Shown here: positions 59,401-64,000 of the stretch, in pieces
How positions within the stretch are numbered: the first letter of the stretch is position 1
How the letters are laid out: each line of letters opens with the position of its first letter
Origin: Limnomonas spitsbergensis
Taxonomy: Eukaryota > Chlorophyta > Chlorophyceae > Chlamydomonadales
NCBI GenBank assembly: GCA_037349105.1
Contig: JAYJMM010000009.1
Span: 744,001 to 808,000, forward strand
Length of the DNA: 64,000 nt
Direction: 5' to 3'
Notes under the pieces: model-generated
What the model was told of the DNA's origin: nothing
Database searches by the model: none
The model's input: only the letters and a program-made list of their open reading frames with translations
Position numbers and translations under genes: made by a program

Positions 59401-59628
59401 CTGAGCTGGTTTGAGACGGATTGCGGGGAGGGGGGGTGGCTGTCCTCCGGACCGAGGGCTGCGGCCGAGGCTGGGGGTCCTGGGCATTGGGCGCAGAGCG
59501 TGCAGCTGCTGCCCGCGCCTATCTTGTTGCCGACTGCGGGGGCAGCGGAGGAAGTGTGGCTGGATGCGGAGTACTCGGTGGATAGGGTGAGGATATCGGC
59601 CAGGGTCGGGTCAACAGGGAAGTTGTGA
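38471..59628 (+). CDS. Tandem-unit protein arginine N-methyltransferase (PRMT7/PRMT9-like)
   Basis: PRMTs transfer methyl groups from S-adenosylmethionine to protein arginines. Exons with matching phases: 43238-43353, 46907-46993, 48489-48574, 50267-50483, 52038-52974, 53710-53835, 55326-55461, 57292-57370, 58128-58289 and 58975-59628 (stop), 866 residues. Upstream, a large exon from 41277 (end uncertain, before 42996) and a possible start exon 38471-38503 (MSLAESTPGPL, donor GTAAGT) fit in phase. Unit 1 shows only post-Rossmann and barrel parts (SGLDFLAANEM, RYLSEPVEL, LVCWLEYEL, WQRVHYI). Exon 52038-52974 joins its end to unit 2 through a ~250-residue low-complexity linker. Unit 2 has motif I (LVLDVGAGTGLLSM), motif II (VLGCE), the double-E loop (HEIFGADPLSEQ), GVDMSAVTRFAP, LLLLTEPTLV and a barrel ending near the stop. 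The intron after 55461 uses a GC donor. Which substrate it methylates is unknown. Confidence 0.85.
38781..38988 (+). repeat. Seven regularly spaced TGCGCGG heptamers in AT-rich sequence
   Basis: TGCGCG(G/A/C) starts at 38781, 38812, 38847, 38882, 38918, 38947 and 38982, that is every 29-36 bases, with unrelated AT-rich sequence between. It is either a very old tandem repeat or a clustered binding site. It lies within intron 1 of the methyltransferase gene if the first exon is correct. Confidence 0.6.
39120..39235. repeat. TTTGGTACAA short repeats
   Basis: ATTTGGTACAATTTGGTACAAT and ATTTGGGGAGTAC words recur many times, followed by an inverted stretch (AAAATTGTACCTTTTGTTG). Confidence 0.75.
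39418..40860 (+). repeat. ~82-bp tandem repeat, about 17 copies, expanded from a dispersed element
   Basis: The unit has AGTGCTTATTTTCGTATGTG, TCAGAGCACCTTAGGGGGGC and GGCCATTACTGGGCTGATTG. The last unit runs into a full copy of the dispersed ~170-bp family (to about 40940: GACCGGCCTTCGGCCGCTGG, TGTAGCTGAATTGTAG), so the array is an amplification of that element's front part. A 5-bp GGTAC insertion marks a subset of units. Confidence 0.9.
41277..42995 (+). CDS. Large repeat-rich exon of the methyltransferase gene
   Basis: Acceptor CAG at 41274-41276 is followed by AHRVWQGARQNVWLCSEK and an uninterrupted frame of more than 570 codons. It has a Gln/Pro-rich part (about 41460-41670), then about nine copies of an 18-residue unit (AVSCQAAFEQHHERAAAR type, 41755-42215), then an Ala/Val/Glu tract (42600-42920; AAEVATEVVAEV type). 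The open frame runs to 43041, but from about 42996 it reads into a MITE-like element, so the exon probably ends earlier, at a donor I could not fix. Being in phase with its neighbours supports coding use; low complexity keeps this tentative. Confidence 0.55.
41755..42215 (+). repeat. 54-bp in-frame tandem repeat, about nine copies
   Basis: Each unit encodes an 18-residue Cys/Gln/His/Arg-rich helix-like motif; two variants (QQSEQAAA and QHHERAAA) alternate. Confidence 0.88.
42996..43147 (+). mobile_element. ~150-bp MITE-like element, copy 2
   Basis: AATGCTGTGCGG at the left and CCAGCACTG at the right are the short inverted ends; the interior GGTCCTTACGGTGGATGAATTACGTAGCTGA matches copies at 25641 and 44646. 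Confidence 0.65.
43455..43535 (+). repeat. Dispersed ~80-bp SINE-like repeat, copy 4
   Basis: GAAGAAGGCTACGCCC, GGGGCGTGGAGGTTAAG and AGCCACATCCGCACCGTTAC match the family. Intron of the methyltransferase gene. Confidence 0.65.
43680..44640. other. Intronic stretch, nothing recognised
   Basis: A frame at 44049-44240 is not conserved. A very G/C-biased run at 44440-44510 ends in a CCGAGGCTTCGCCTCGG hairpin. Confidence 0.35.
44646..44802 (-). mobile_element. ~150-bp MITE-like element, copy 3
   Basis: Begins CAGTGCTGTGCCATGACACC and contains, reversed, GGTCCTTACGGTGGCTGAATTACGTAGCTGA. One end is less well kept. Confidence 0.6.
45130..45560. repeat. ~115-bp direct repeats, four diverged copies
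   Basis: Each carries AGCCCTACCTGGCGCCTGGC, CTTGTGCCCCGCTGCTGTC and a TTTGAA/AAATTTT-rich segment. Confidence 0.75.
45593..45711. repeat. 59-bp perfect direct repeat, two copies
   Basis: The unit contains CTCTTTTATAGCCGGCGCTG and TTTCTCTCTTTTTCGTCCGC; each copy includes a TATA-like TTTTATAG. Confidence 0.9.
45798..46104. repeat. 27-bp purine-rich minisatellite, about eleven copies
   Basis: GGAGGCAAGGCAGGGAGGGG units on the plus strand; strong strand asymmetry (almost pure purine) could support triplex or R-loop formation. Confidence 0.93.
46385..46900 (+). repeat. Two echoes of exon 46907-46993 plus a 13-bp minisatellite
   Basis: Copies of the exon's acceptor and first ~45 bases lie at 46385-46432 and 46553-46598 (GATGTGGATGCGATGAGGGA, GGATAGCGGGCTGGA). 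The second runs straight into about 22 copies of ACACCCTTGATCC that end just before the real exon. Confidence 0.88.
47000..47455. repeat. TTTAGGG-rich repeats with an exon donor echo
   Basis: Units such as GGGTTTCGGGCTCCAGGGTAAGCGTTTAGGG repeat through 47260-47450. A copy of the donor end of exon 46907-46993 (CTCTGGCGTCACTACCGCTC...GTGAGAGGAGT) is at about 47210-47258. A partial copy of the preceding unit follows at 47448-47510. Confidence 0.8.
47513..47575 (+). repeat. Dispersed ~80-bp SINE-like repeat, copy 5
   Basis: AAGAGAAAGCTACGCC, GGGGCGAGGAGGCTAAGGAAAC mark a partial copy. Confidence 0.55.
48590..49105 (+). repeat. Three echoes of exon 48489-48574 donor end with a 14-bp minisatellite
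   Basis: Copies of the last ~40 exon bases, the GTGAGAG donor and following bases lie at 48630-48685, 48962-49015 and 49055-49100. Between them are about 18 copies of GGTTGGGTGTTGCA. The minisatellite ends (TTGCAGTCGCAA) blend into the echo starts, so the two grew together. Confidence 0.88.
49766..50266 (+). repeat. Three tandem echoes of the exon 50267-50483 acceptor side
   Basis: Each copy (about 49887-49975, 50010-50100, 50137-50225, with a fourth short trace at 49768-49800) keeps the AGGCTAAGAAGTC edge, CTCCTTCTCTGCC and GACAGCCGCCGGCCGCCTGGACTG. In all three the frame is broken (for example TGA inside TGTTGATTAG), whereas the true exon reads TGTTGGCTAG. Confidence 0.9.
50545..50815 (+). 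repeat. Echoes of the exon 50267-50483 donor side
   Basis: CTACATCAGCCT(T/G)AAGCC(C/A)AAGGTGTGT recurs at about 50550, 50635, 50700 and, more decayed, 50790, each followed by GGATCTACC/TTGAATAAGATCT intron sequence. Confidence 0.85.
50870..51310. repeat. Degenerate GGATCTAC / GCATGCCTCAGATCTAG repeats
   Basis: Continuation of the same intron: repeated words around GGCATGCCTCAGATCTAG and a 60-bp direct repeat (51120-51180 and 51180-51240). Confidence 0.7.
51866..51950 (+). repeat. Echo of the exon 52038-52974 acceptor side
   Basis: GTCACTCCTGGCCAGGCC, CATCAGGAGGAGCTGCGAGT and CGAGCTGGACGA copy 52038-52112 with several changes; the flanking AAATAAATAAGTAA-type sequence is also repeated. Confidence 0.88.
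52975..53100 (+). repeat. Echoes of the exon 52038-52974 donor side
   Basis: About four ~33-bp units, GTGAGCGTGCGGTACGATAC followed by AGGGATTAAGA, start at the true donor and decay downstream. Confidence 0.75.
53155..53480. repeat. ~180-bp direct duplication in the methyltransferase intron
   Basis: CATCATTGTTGTC, CCTCCAAGCATGACCCCGCA, ACATGATGTG and GGCATTCCCA blocks occur twice, with a third partial copy. Confidence 0.7.
53545..53632 (-). repeat. Dispersed ~80-bp SINE-like repeat, copy 6
   Basis: GGTAACGGCGCGGACGCGGC, GTTTCCTTAACCCTCACGCC and the closing CTTTCTTTC run match copy 1 in the same orientation. Confidence 0.65.
54430..54610. repeat. ~60-bp repeats with TTTAGGG motifs
   Basis: Four copies of TGATTGGGTGGGCTAGTTTAGGG with GTACACTGCA. 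Confidence 0.8.
54815..55325 (+). repeat. Four echoes of the exon 55326-55461 acceptor side
   Basis: Copies of the acceptor and first ~35 bases (GGCTGTGAGCGAGAGCTGGC) start at about 54818, 54943, 55083 and 55204. The last two are in nearly perfect 121-bp tandem with the true exon start at 55326. Confidence 0.92.
55590..55810 (+). repeat. Two echoes of the exon 55326-55461 donor side
   Basis: GGACGAACATATGGCTT(A/G)CAGGCAAGACCCTGC recurs at about 55597 and, more changed, at 55750. They copy the unusual GC donor (AG|GCAAGA) as well. Confidence 0.85.
56100..56340. repeat. ~110-bp direct repeat, two copies
   Basis: CCGCCTCCCCTCCCTGGTG, TTTCCTTGGGTTCCCTCTTT and GCACAGTCCAACCCTTTCGC occur at 56117 and 56240. 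Confidence 0.85.
56345..56905. repeat. ~60/30-bp minisatellite
   Basis: About nine copies of units made from GATGGTTGTTGATCCTGGAT, GCTTTTGACAAGAGCATGTG and GATCTGGCTGC. Open frames across it are repeat artefacts. Confidence 0.92.
57045..57290. repeat. 30-bp minisatellite leading into an exon acceptor
   Basis: About six copies of TGGATGCTTTCAACATATAC; the last degenerate unit, TGTATGCTTCCAG, forms the acceptor of exon 57292-57370. Confidence 0.9.
57375..57560 (+). repeat. Two echoes of the exon 57292-57370 donor side
   Basis: CACTGAGTGAGCAGATCCTA through ACATCAAGGTAAACCCTGA recurs at 57410-57465 and 57500-57555, each with CCCTAAACC motifs after it. Confidence 0.92.
57885..58110. repeat. Echo of the exon 58128-58289 acceptor side and CACTCAGCTACCTCT repeats
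   Basis: CAGCCCTCTTCATGCCCGCC at about 57890 copies the exon start. It is followed by about six short units of ACCACTCAGCTACCTCTCA. Confidence 0.7.
58320..58535. repeat. Single diverged copy of sequences from the 28.1-29.4-kb repeat region
   Basis: CGCACCCGGGCTGTTTTTAG resembles 28130, and ATGGTAGCACAATCTTGC...GCCGTTTTGTGCCACCTTGG resembles the 81-bp unit, suggesting one dispersed element of which the 28-29-kb copy was amplified. Confidence 0.55.
58945..58974 (-). mobile_element. Tip of the LINE-like 3' tail directly before an exon acceptor
   Basis: GACGTTACACCTCTGGGCCCTG is the exact reverse of the LINE 3' tip. The last exon of the methyltransferase gene begins just after it (GTGTAG acceptor at 58974), so the insertion now supplies part of the pyrimidine tract. 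Confidence 0.65.
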
Positions 59629-60070
59629 ATTTGCGGATTTGTGGGGTTGCATATTTTTTTTCAGTCCAGCCGAAGATCACATTGGATGTATGGGACAGGT
59701 GTGTGTGAAACGGGGTGGGGAGTTTAATATCTAGGACGGCGACCAGAAAAGGAGTTCGGAGCAAGCAGTCGTCAACCATTTGTTAAGGGCATATGTCTCT
59801 CCCGAAATCTTCATGTGTTTGCAAAGTGACCTACGTTGGCTGGAAATTGTGCTGTTTTATGTGTGCCCTGAGTGGTTTGTGGTCTTCAGGTCTTATATAA
59901 AGCCACGAGCAAGCCAATGCAGGGCACCAGGAGAGAGCAGCATCCGCTTACGGCACCTGTTTTCAAAACAAAGGAAAATGTAACTTTTAACCAACCTTTG
60001 AAGACCCACCTTTCAACATCATCGATGAACGCTTCTGTACCGCCGCCCCAGTATAATGATAATATATAAG
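59629..60070. other. Likely 3' UTR and flank of the methyltransferase gene
   Basis: No conserved protein in either direction; no clear polyadenylation signal recognised. Confidence 0.35.
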
Positions 60071-60074
60071 AGCG

Positions 60075-60250
60075 AGGTCAATGACGTTACACCTCTGGGC
60101 CCTGCTCAAATAAGGCTCGGCCGCGTGGGCGCCTAACTCAAGAGTTGGGAGGACAGATGGAAAGAAACACAGAAGGGGGCAGGACACAAGAAAGGGGGGG
60201 GAAGTGGGGGAAATGAAGGGACAAAACAATGGCTGGAAAACATTATTAGA
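60075..60250 (-). mobile_element. LINE-like 3' UTR and tail, reversed
   Basis: Starts GACGTTACACCTCTGGGCCC, then GGCTCGGCCGCGTGGGCGCC, and the purine-rich complement of the 3' UTR including AACACAGAAGGGGGCAGGAC, shared with 32290-32320. Confidence 0.82.
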
Positions 60251-60283
60251 GCGAAGATGGGCGGTCATTGACTAAAATATTTC

Positions 60284-60350
60284 AATGGCATTACACCTCT
60301 GGGCCCTGCTCAAAAAGGCTTGGCCGCGTGGGCCCCCAACTGTCTCGTTG
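60284..60350 (-). mobile_element. LINE-like 3' tail only, reversed
   Basis: GGCATTACACCTCTGGGCCC and GGCTTGGCCGCGTGGGC, a 65-bp insertion of the tail alone. Confidence 0.78.
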
Positions 60351-61100
60351 GAAACTTATGTTAAGAGGGAAAGAGTTGAACTATAATATGTAGCTACCTA
60401 CAGTTGCATACATGTGCATGGGTGACATGCAAAGAGTGACATCTGGCTATTTGTTACTCATTAGGCAGCATATGGCTGGGCCATTAGCCACCATGTAGAC
60501 TAGGCCAGTTTCCTTTCCTTTCCTTTCCCCGCCCTTTCCTGACTATTTTGACCCGTCGTGACCACTTGAGTGGAGCTCCAGAAAACTGGACATTTCAAAT
60601 GCTGAACATCTGACGAACGAAACGGGGGATCAGCGTGGATGTTGCGCAGCTTGAGCAGTGCAGATTCAAAAGAAAAAAAGAAGACGCACTCAACTTCGGT
60701 TTGTGACCATTTGAAGGCCCAGTGGTCCTGTACTACACTGTTACGCACCTGCAGTCCTCATCAGCCCTGCTCGGACGCAGGGACGGACGCTTAAAGCCAC
60801 GAGTGAAGCAACGTACACAAATATCGGCATATGTTACAGAAAAACTTCTGATTCAGAGCAAGACCTCTCATGTACAAAAATAATTGGAATTTAGGCATCC
60901 TGTCAATCCCCTGCTGTCGATGAACAAATTGTGCAGTACGCACCGAAGTATGTACTTCAATCCTGCAGGACAAATACTGCAAGGTCACGAGTCGCTGCCA
61001 CTCTTGCAGCAGCATCGCCCTGGGTGCCGCCTTTCCACTTCCGGCTGCACGGCTATGTGTGCGCTTAACTTGTGCTGGAGCTCCCACAACTCAAGCGCCT
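60351..61100. other. No recognised gene
   Basis: A 98-codon minus-strand frame (60791-61087) is not recognised and has no conserved motif. Confidence 0.3.
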
Positions 61101-61400
61101 TCTGCTCCGAGTACGGTTAAGTTGGCCCTGAGGCTCTGAGGCTCTGACTTTTGTTGAGGACGTCGTTCGCTTTGTTGAGGCCTAGATTTGTTGCTTTTCT
61201 TTGCCTTCTTGGGAAATAGGCTTGAGAGGGGCAAGGTTTATTTCGAGCTGCCTTTTCCTTTGGGGGGGGGTAGTTCTATCTTTCCTTTGTTTTCTTAGTT
61301 CACGTTCGAGGAGGGCCATCTGCCTTCTGGAAACATGTGATCTAGCTAGAAGTAGTCGGTAGTCAATAGCTTGGCTGAGCTCAGTACCCAAATAGGCTGT
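61100..61400 (+). mobile_element. LINE-like C-terminus and 3' UTR fragment
   Basis: 61141-61185 encodes ALTFVEDVVRFVEA and stop, equal in form to the C-termini of the copies at 11418-11467 and, reversed, 61883. A pyrimidine-rich 3' UTR follows. Confidence 0.65.
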
Positions 61401-61505
61401 TGGTATGAATTGTGATCGCTAGGGAGCACAGGTCGGTACGAAGTAGCATGGCTGAGCCCAGTAACAAAATTGACTGTTGGCATGAATGGTCATCACCTAA
61501 CAAAT

Positions 61506-61575
61506 TGGTATATTTCAATTTGTTAGGTCAATAAGAGGTGCAATGTTGTTGACCTAACAGATTGAAATATACCAG
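61506..61575. repeat. Imperfect inverted repeat (29-bp arms)
   Basis: TTGGTATATTTCAATTTGTT (61506 onwards) is answered by its reverse complement at 61546-61575 with two mismatches; spacer about 11 bases. Confidence 0.85.
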
Positions 61576-61879
61576 TAGAAGCGCCTAGACAAGCTAATGA
61601 AAACACCCAATACACGCCCTGTAATTTTGAATTTTGACTGAGATATTTGAATTTCAATGGGTCCCGGAGGCGGGGTGGGTGGGTGGGTGGTAGGCTTGGA
61701 TGCTCGATTTTTAGGGGGGATGGGGTCCCCGGCTTTTTCTTTGCCCCCCCCTCGGGTAAGAGGGGAAGAAAGTGAAGAACACAAAGGCGAATGAATACCC
61801 CCCTCAAAGGAAAAGGCCGCCCGAAGTATCCCCTTTGCCCCTCTCAAGCCCATTCGCCAAGAAGGCAAAGAAAAGCAAC

Positions 61880-63420
61880 AACCTAAGCCTCAACAATGCC
61901 TACCACGACCTCAACAAAAGTCAGAGCCTCCCACCCAAGCCTGCCCCGGTAGAACTGTTGAAAGTTTGTGGCGCCCTCCGGGTGGCCTGTCAAACCTCTC
62001 TCCCTAAGCCTCTCCTTCACGCTAGGGCACTGGAAGCAGGTATGCAGCGCATCCTCCACATGCTCGCCACCTCCCCTTGCCCAACACAGCTGGCAGCAGC
62101 GTGTCTCACTTTGTTGACCGCTCCGCCGTCCTCTTGTGTCAGCCGTGCTAACCGCACCGAGCCGCAGCCGTAAGTTCACGCGCACACAAGCGCACGCCCT
62201 ATTGCTGGTGCGGCCCCTAGCTTGCGCCAGTCTACGGCGCCCACCGTAGCTTAGAATCAAGCGCAGTAGGCGGCTACAGACCTGTGCTCGGTGGCGGGTA
62301 CCTTGGGGTCTCCTGTGCCAGTCGCCTGAAGCTGCACCTGCTGGTAGGCTGCATCCACTAGGTGTAGCACCTCTGGGACGGGTAGGGCTACATGTCAGAG
62401 ACTGCCTCACACAGTTTGGGGGCATCTGCTCCACGCTCCTACTCCTTCAACGCCTCCATCAGCTCACCACACCATGTGTGCTCTTCGGTGTTCTGTCGAA
62501 GTGCAAGCTGCATGTCGGCCGCCATGCCTGCTGCCATGAGTGGGCTGTCTTGCTGTGCTGCAGGTGCTACCGCTGCGTTGTAGAAGCCGAGCACTTGCTG
62601 CCACCAGTCTCGTTGTAAGGGTTGGATCTGCAGCTCCCTCATGACCCCCCAGTTGGCAGCTGAGGCAGGCAGCCCCGCAGCCTGGTGCAAGTGCTGAAGT
62701 AGGCTGGACTGCATCCTCCTCCGGAGGCAGTGTTGCGGCCAGAGTTGATCGGTGGCCCACACCACATCTCCGTAGTTGGCCGCAGGCTCTGCATAGACAG
62801 CCGCTAGCCGGATGCGCGTAAGCAGATGATGCATCAAAGTATCAAACGCACCCTGGCGGCCATGCATGTGGCGATTACGATGCAACGCAGTAGCCAGAGG
62901 CGCCTATCTACCTTCAATGGCTTTCCTCATGCTGCTGCTTTCGTGCTGAGTGATGCCCAACAATTTGAATGACTGGCGCGCTTTAGCATTCGCCTATCCG
63001 AGCCGTACACTCAGACATGGGCTTGCTGTCGGCGTTGCGCTGAGCGGCTGCCAAACTCTGTCTTGCTGACGTTGACCTGGAGCTGTTTGACCGCCACACA
63101 TTTATGCAGGGCATCTAGCATGCGCTGCAGCCCTGCCGGGCTGCTGGCTAGTAGGAGAGATCATCCGCATACAAGAGGCACCTGAGTCGCCGCCCTGCCC
63201 CCAGCGCAATGCCCCTCTGCCGGGCACTGGGCTGCGATCTTGCCTGTCAGGTCGCTAATAAAGAGGCTGAAGAGGAGGGAGCTGAGAGGGCAGCCCTGCT
63301 TGATACTGCGGATGCAAGGCACAGGGCCAGTGCTTTAGGGTCATCTGTCATCTGTGAGCACCGTGTAGAGTGTGGACGCCTAGACGGCACCGTTATATGG
63401 CGTTTGCACAGCGCGTAACA
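61880..63420 (-). mobile_element. LINE-like (non-LTR) retrotransposon, 3' part with RT domain, inactive
   Basis: Read on the minus strand, a reverse transcriptase segment comes first: IKQGCPLSSLLFSLFISDL (63248-63304), then the catalytic LLYADDLSY box in another frame (63151-63180), then LLASSPAGLQRMLDALHKC and LQVNVSKTEFG. It is followed by a linker (62439-62885; QLWPQHCLRRRMQSSLLQHL) and a C-terminal zinc knuckle (CQLCWARGGGEHVEDALHTC) ending near WEALTFVEVVVGIVEA (61883). At least two frameshifts and no endonuclease domain in view make it a remnant. It is the best copy of the family scattered through this window. Confidence 0.88.
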
Positions 63421-63717
63421 TGCCTGATGGCATGTGAAGATGCTCTGACAGATGCCACCAGAGCTGCTCCTGGAGTTAGCAAGTGAAAAGCAGGAACGTA
63501 AGGAGATACATTTAGACGCCGATTTAGACTCGGGGCTTTTAAGGTATGAACATGCAAATAGGTTGTTCACACCAAACCCCCAACCCCGGGGTTACTTGTC
63601 CGGCACGATATCAGGGCCGATGCGCACAGCTCCTCACAAAACTCTATGATTGCCACCTCCTTCAAATGAATTAATCGACCGGATCCATTCCTCCCCGCGG
63701 ATTCGAAATCAACCTCG
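63421..63717. promoter_or_regulatory. Upstream region of the right-edge gene
   Basis: No conserved protein. By position it should contain the promoter and 5' UTR of the gene beginning at 63718 (inference). Confidence 0.3.
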
Positions 63718-63958
63718 ATGCGAGTTACCGTCGCCGGGCCGGACGCGCTGCCTGGAGCCGAGATCGAGGGTGAGCTCACACCCTATGCGACTAAGCATAT
63801 TCATTCCGCCTTTGATTTCCATTCCAACGTTTCAACCTCGATTAGGCGTCCCACTGCACATGCCCAGCCTGGTGTCCGCATGGGTGGCCTGCTCTGCATG
63901 GGCGCCGCCGCATGGCCTGGAGCACTTGAAGCAGATCGCGGGAGAAGCCCGAATACAG
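63718..63958 (+). CDS. 5' end of an unrecognised gene, continuing beyond the window
   Basis: Exon 63718-63769 (MRVTVAGPDALPGAEIE, donor GTGAGC) and exon 63846-63958 (VPLHMPSLVSAWVACSAWAP...LEHLKQIAGEARIQ, donor GTCAGG) join in phase across a 76-bp intron. The ATG is the first in frame, but an upstream exon cannot be excluded. I do not recognise the family; the amphipathic LEHLKQIAGEARIQ end suggests a helix. Confidence 0.5.
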
Positions 63959-64000
63959 GTCAGGCCACGAATCTTTCCGCTTTGTTTCTTCAGCTTCTGC

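Noticed and set aside
60791..61087. 98-codon minus-strand frame as a small gene
   Set aside because: No recognised motif, no splice or promoter support, and it overlaps the upstream part of a LINE fragment.

Overview
The window looks like nuclear DNA of a green alga, most likely of prasinophyte grade (inference). The evidence is intron-rich genes with GT-AG splice sites, plant-type TTTAGGG/CCCTAAA motifs scattered through introns, a plant-like copine and glycine-rich RNA-binding protein, an inserted AT-rich mitochondrial cox1 piece, and a candidate permuted tRNA gene, a gene form known from green and red algae. About three quarters of the window is repeat, intron or decayed mobile element.

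Four spliced genes could be followed exon by exon, with matching intron phases. (1) 1-10186, minus: 5' part of a copine (start codon and lipidation-type N-terminus at 10186, first C2 domain, running off the left end). Its first intron is an 8.2-kb tandem array. (2) 14440-27055, minus: ten phase-matched exons (449 codons plus stop) of a P-loop NTPase-like protein with a likely membrane insertion and a Walker B-like motif; its 5' end and Walker A motif are missing. (3) 34764-35913, minus: a complete six-exon glycine-rich RRM protein of 138 residues. (4) about 38471/41277-59628, plus: a tandem-unit protein arginine methyltransferase whose SAM-binding motifs are seen only in the second unit. A fifth gene begins at 63718 (plus).

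Between and inside these genes lie fragments of one LINE-like retrotransposon family (10.6-11.7, 13.2-14.4, 32.2-32.4, 33.3-34.05, 60.1-60.35, 61.1-61.4 and 61.9-63.4 kb), a dead Ty3/gypsy element (29.69-32.13 kb), several MITE/SINE-like families, a mitochondrial insertion (23.07-24.62 kb) and many minisatellites.

The most striking pattern is that almost every exon edge of the copine, NTPase and PRMT genes is followed into the neighbouring intron by partial, decayed tandem copies of the same exon-intron junction ('exon-edge echoes'): from one copy up to about 69. Many of the window's minisatellites are built from these echoes. The compact glycine-rich protein gene has none. The second striking object is at 12111-12189: the 3' half of an elongator-type tRNA-Met(CAU) lies 5 bases upstream of its own 5' half, with an oligo-T stretch just downstream.
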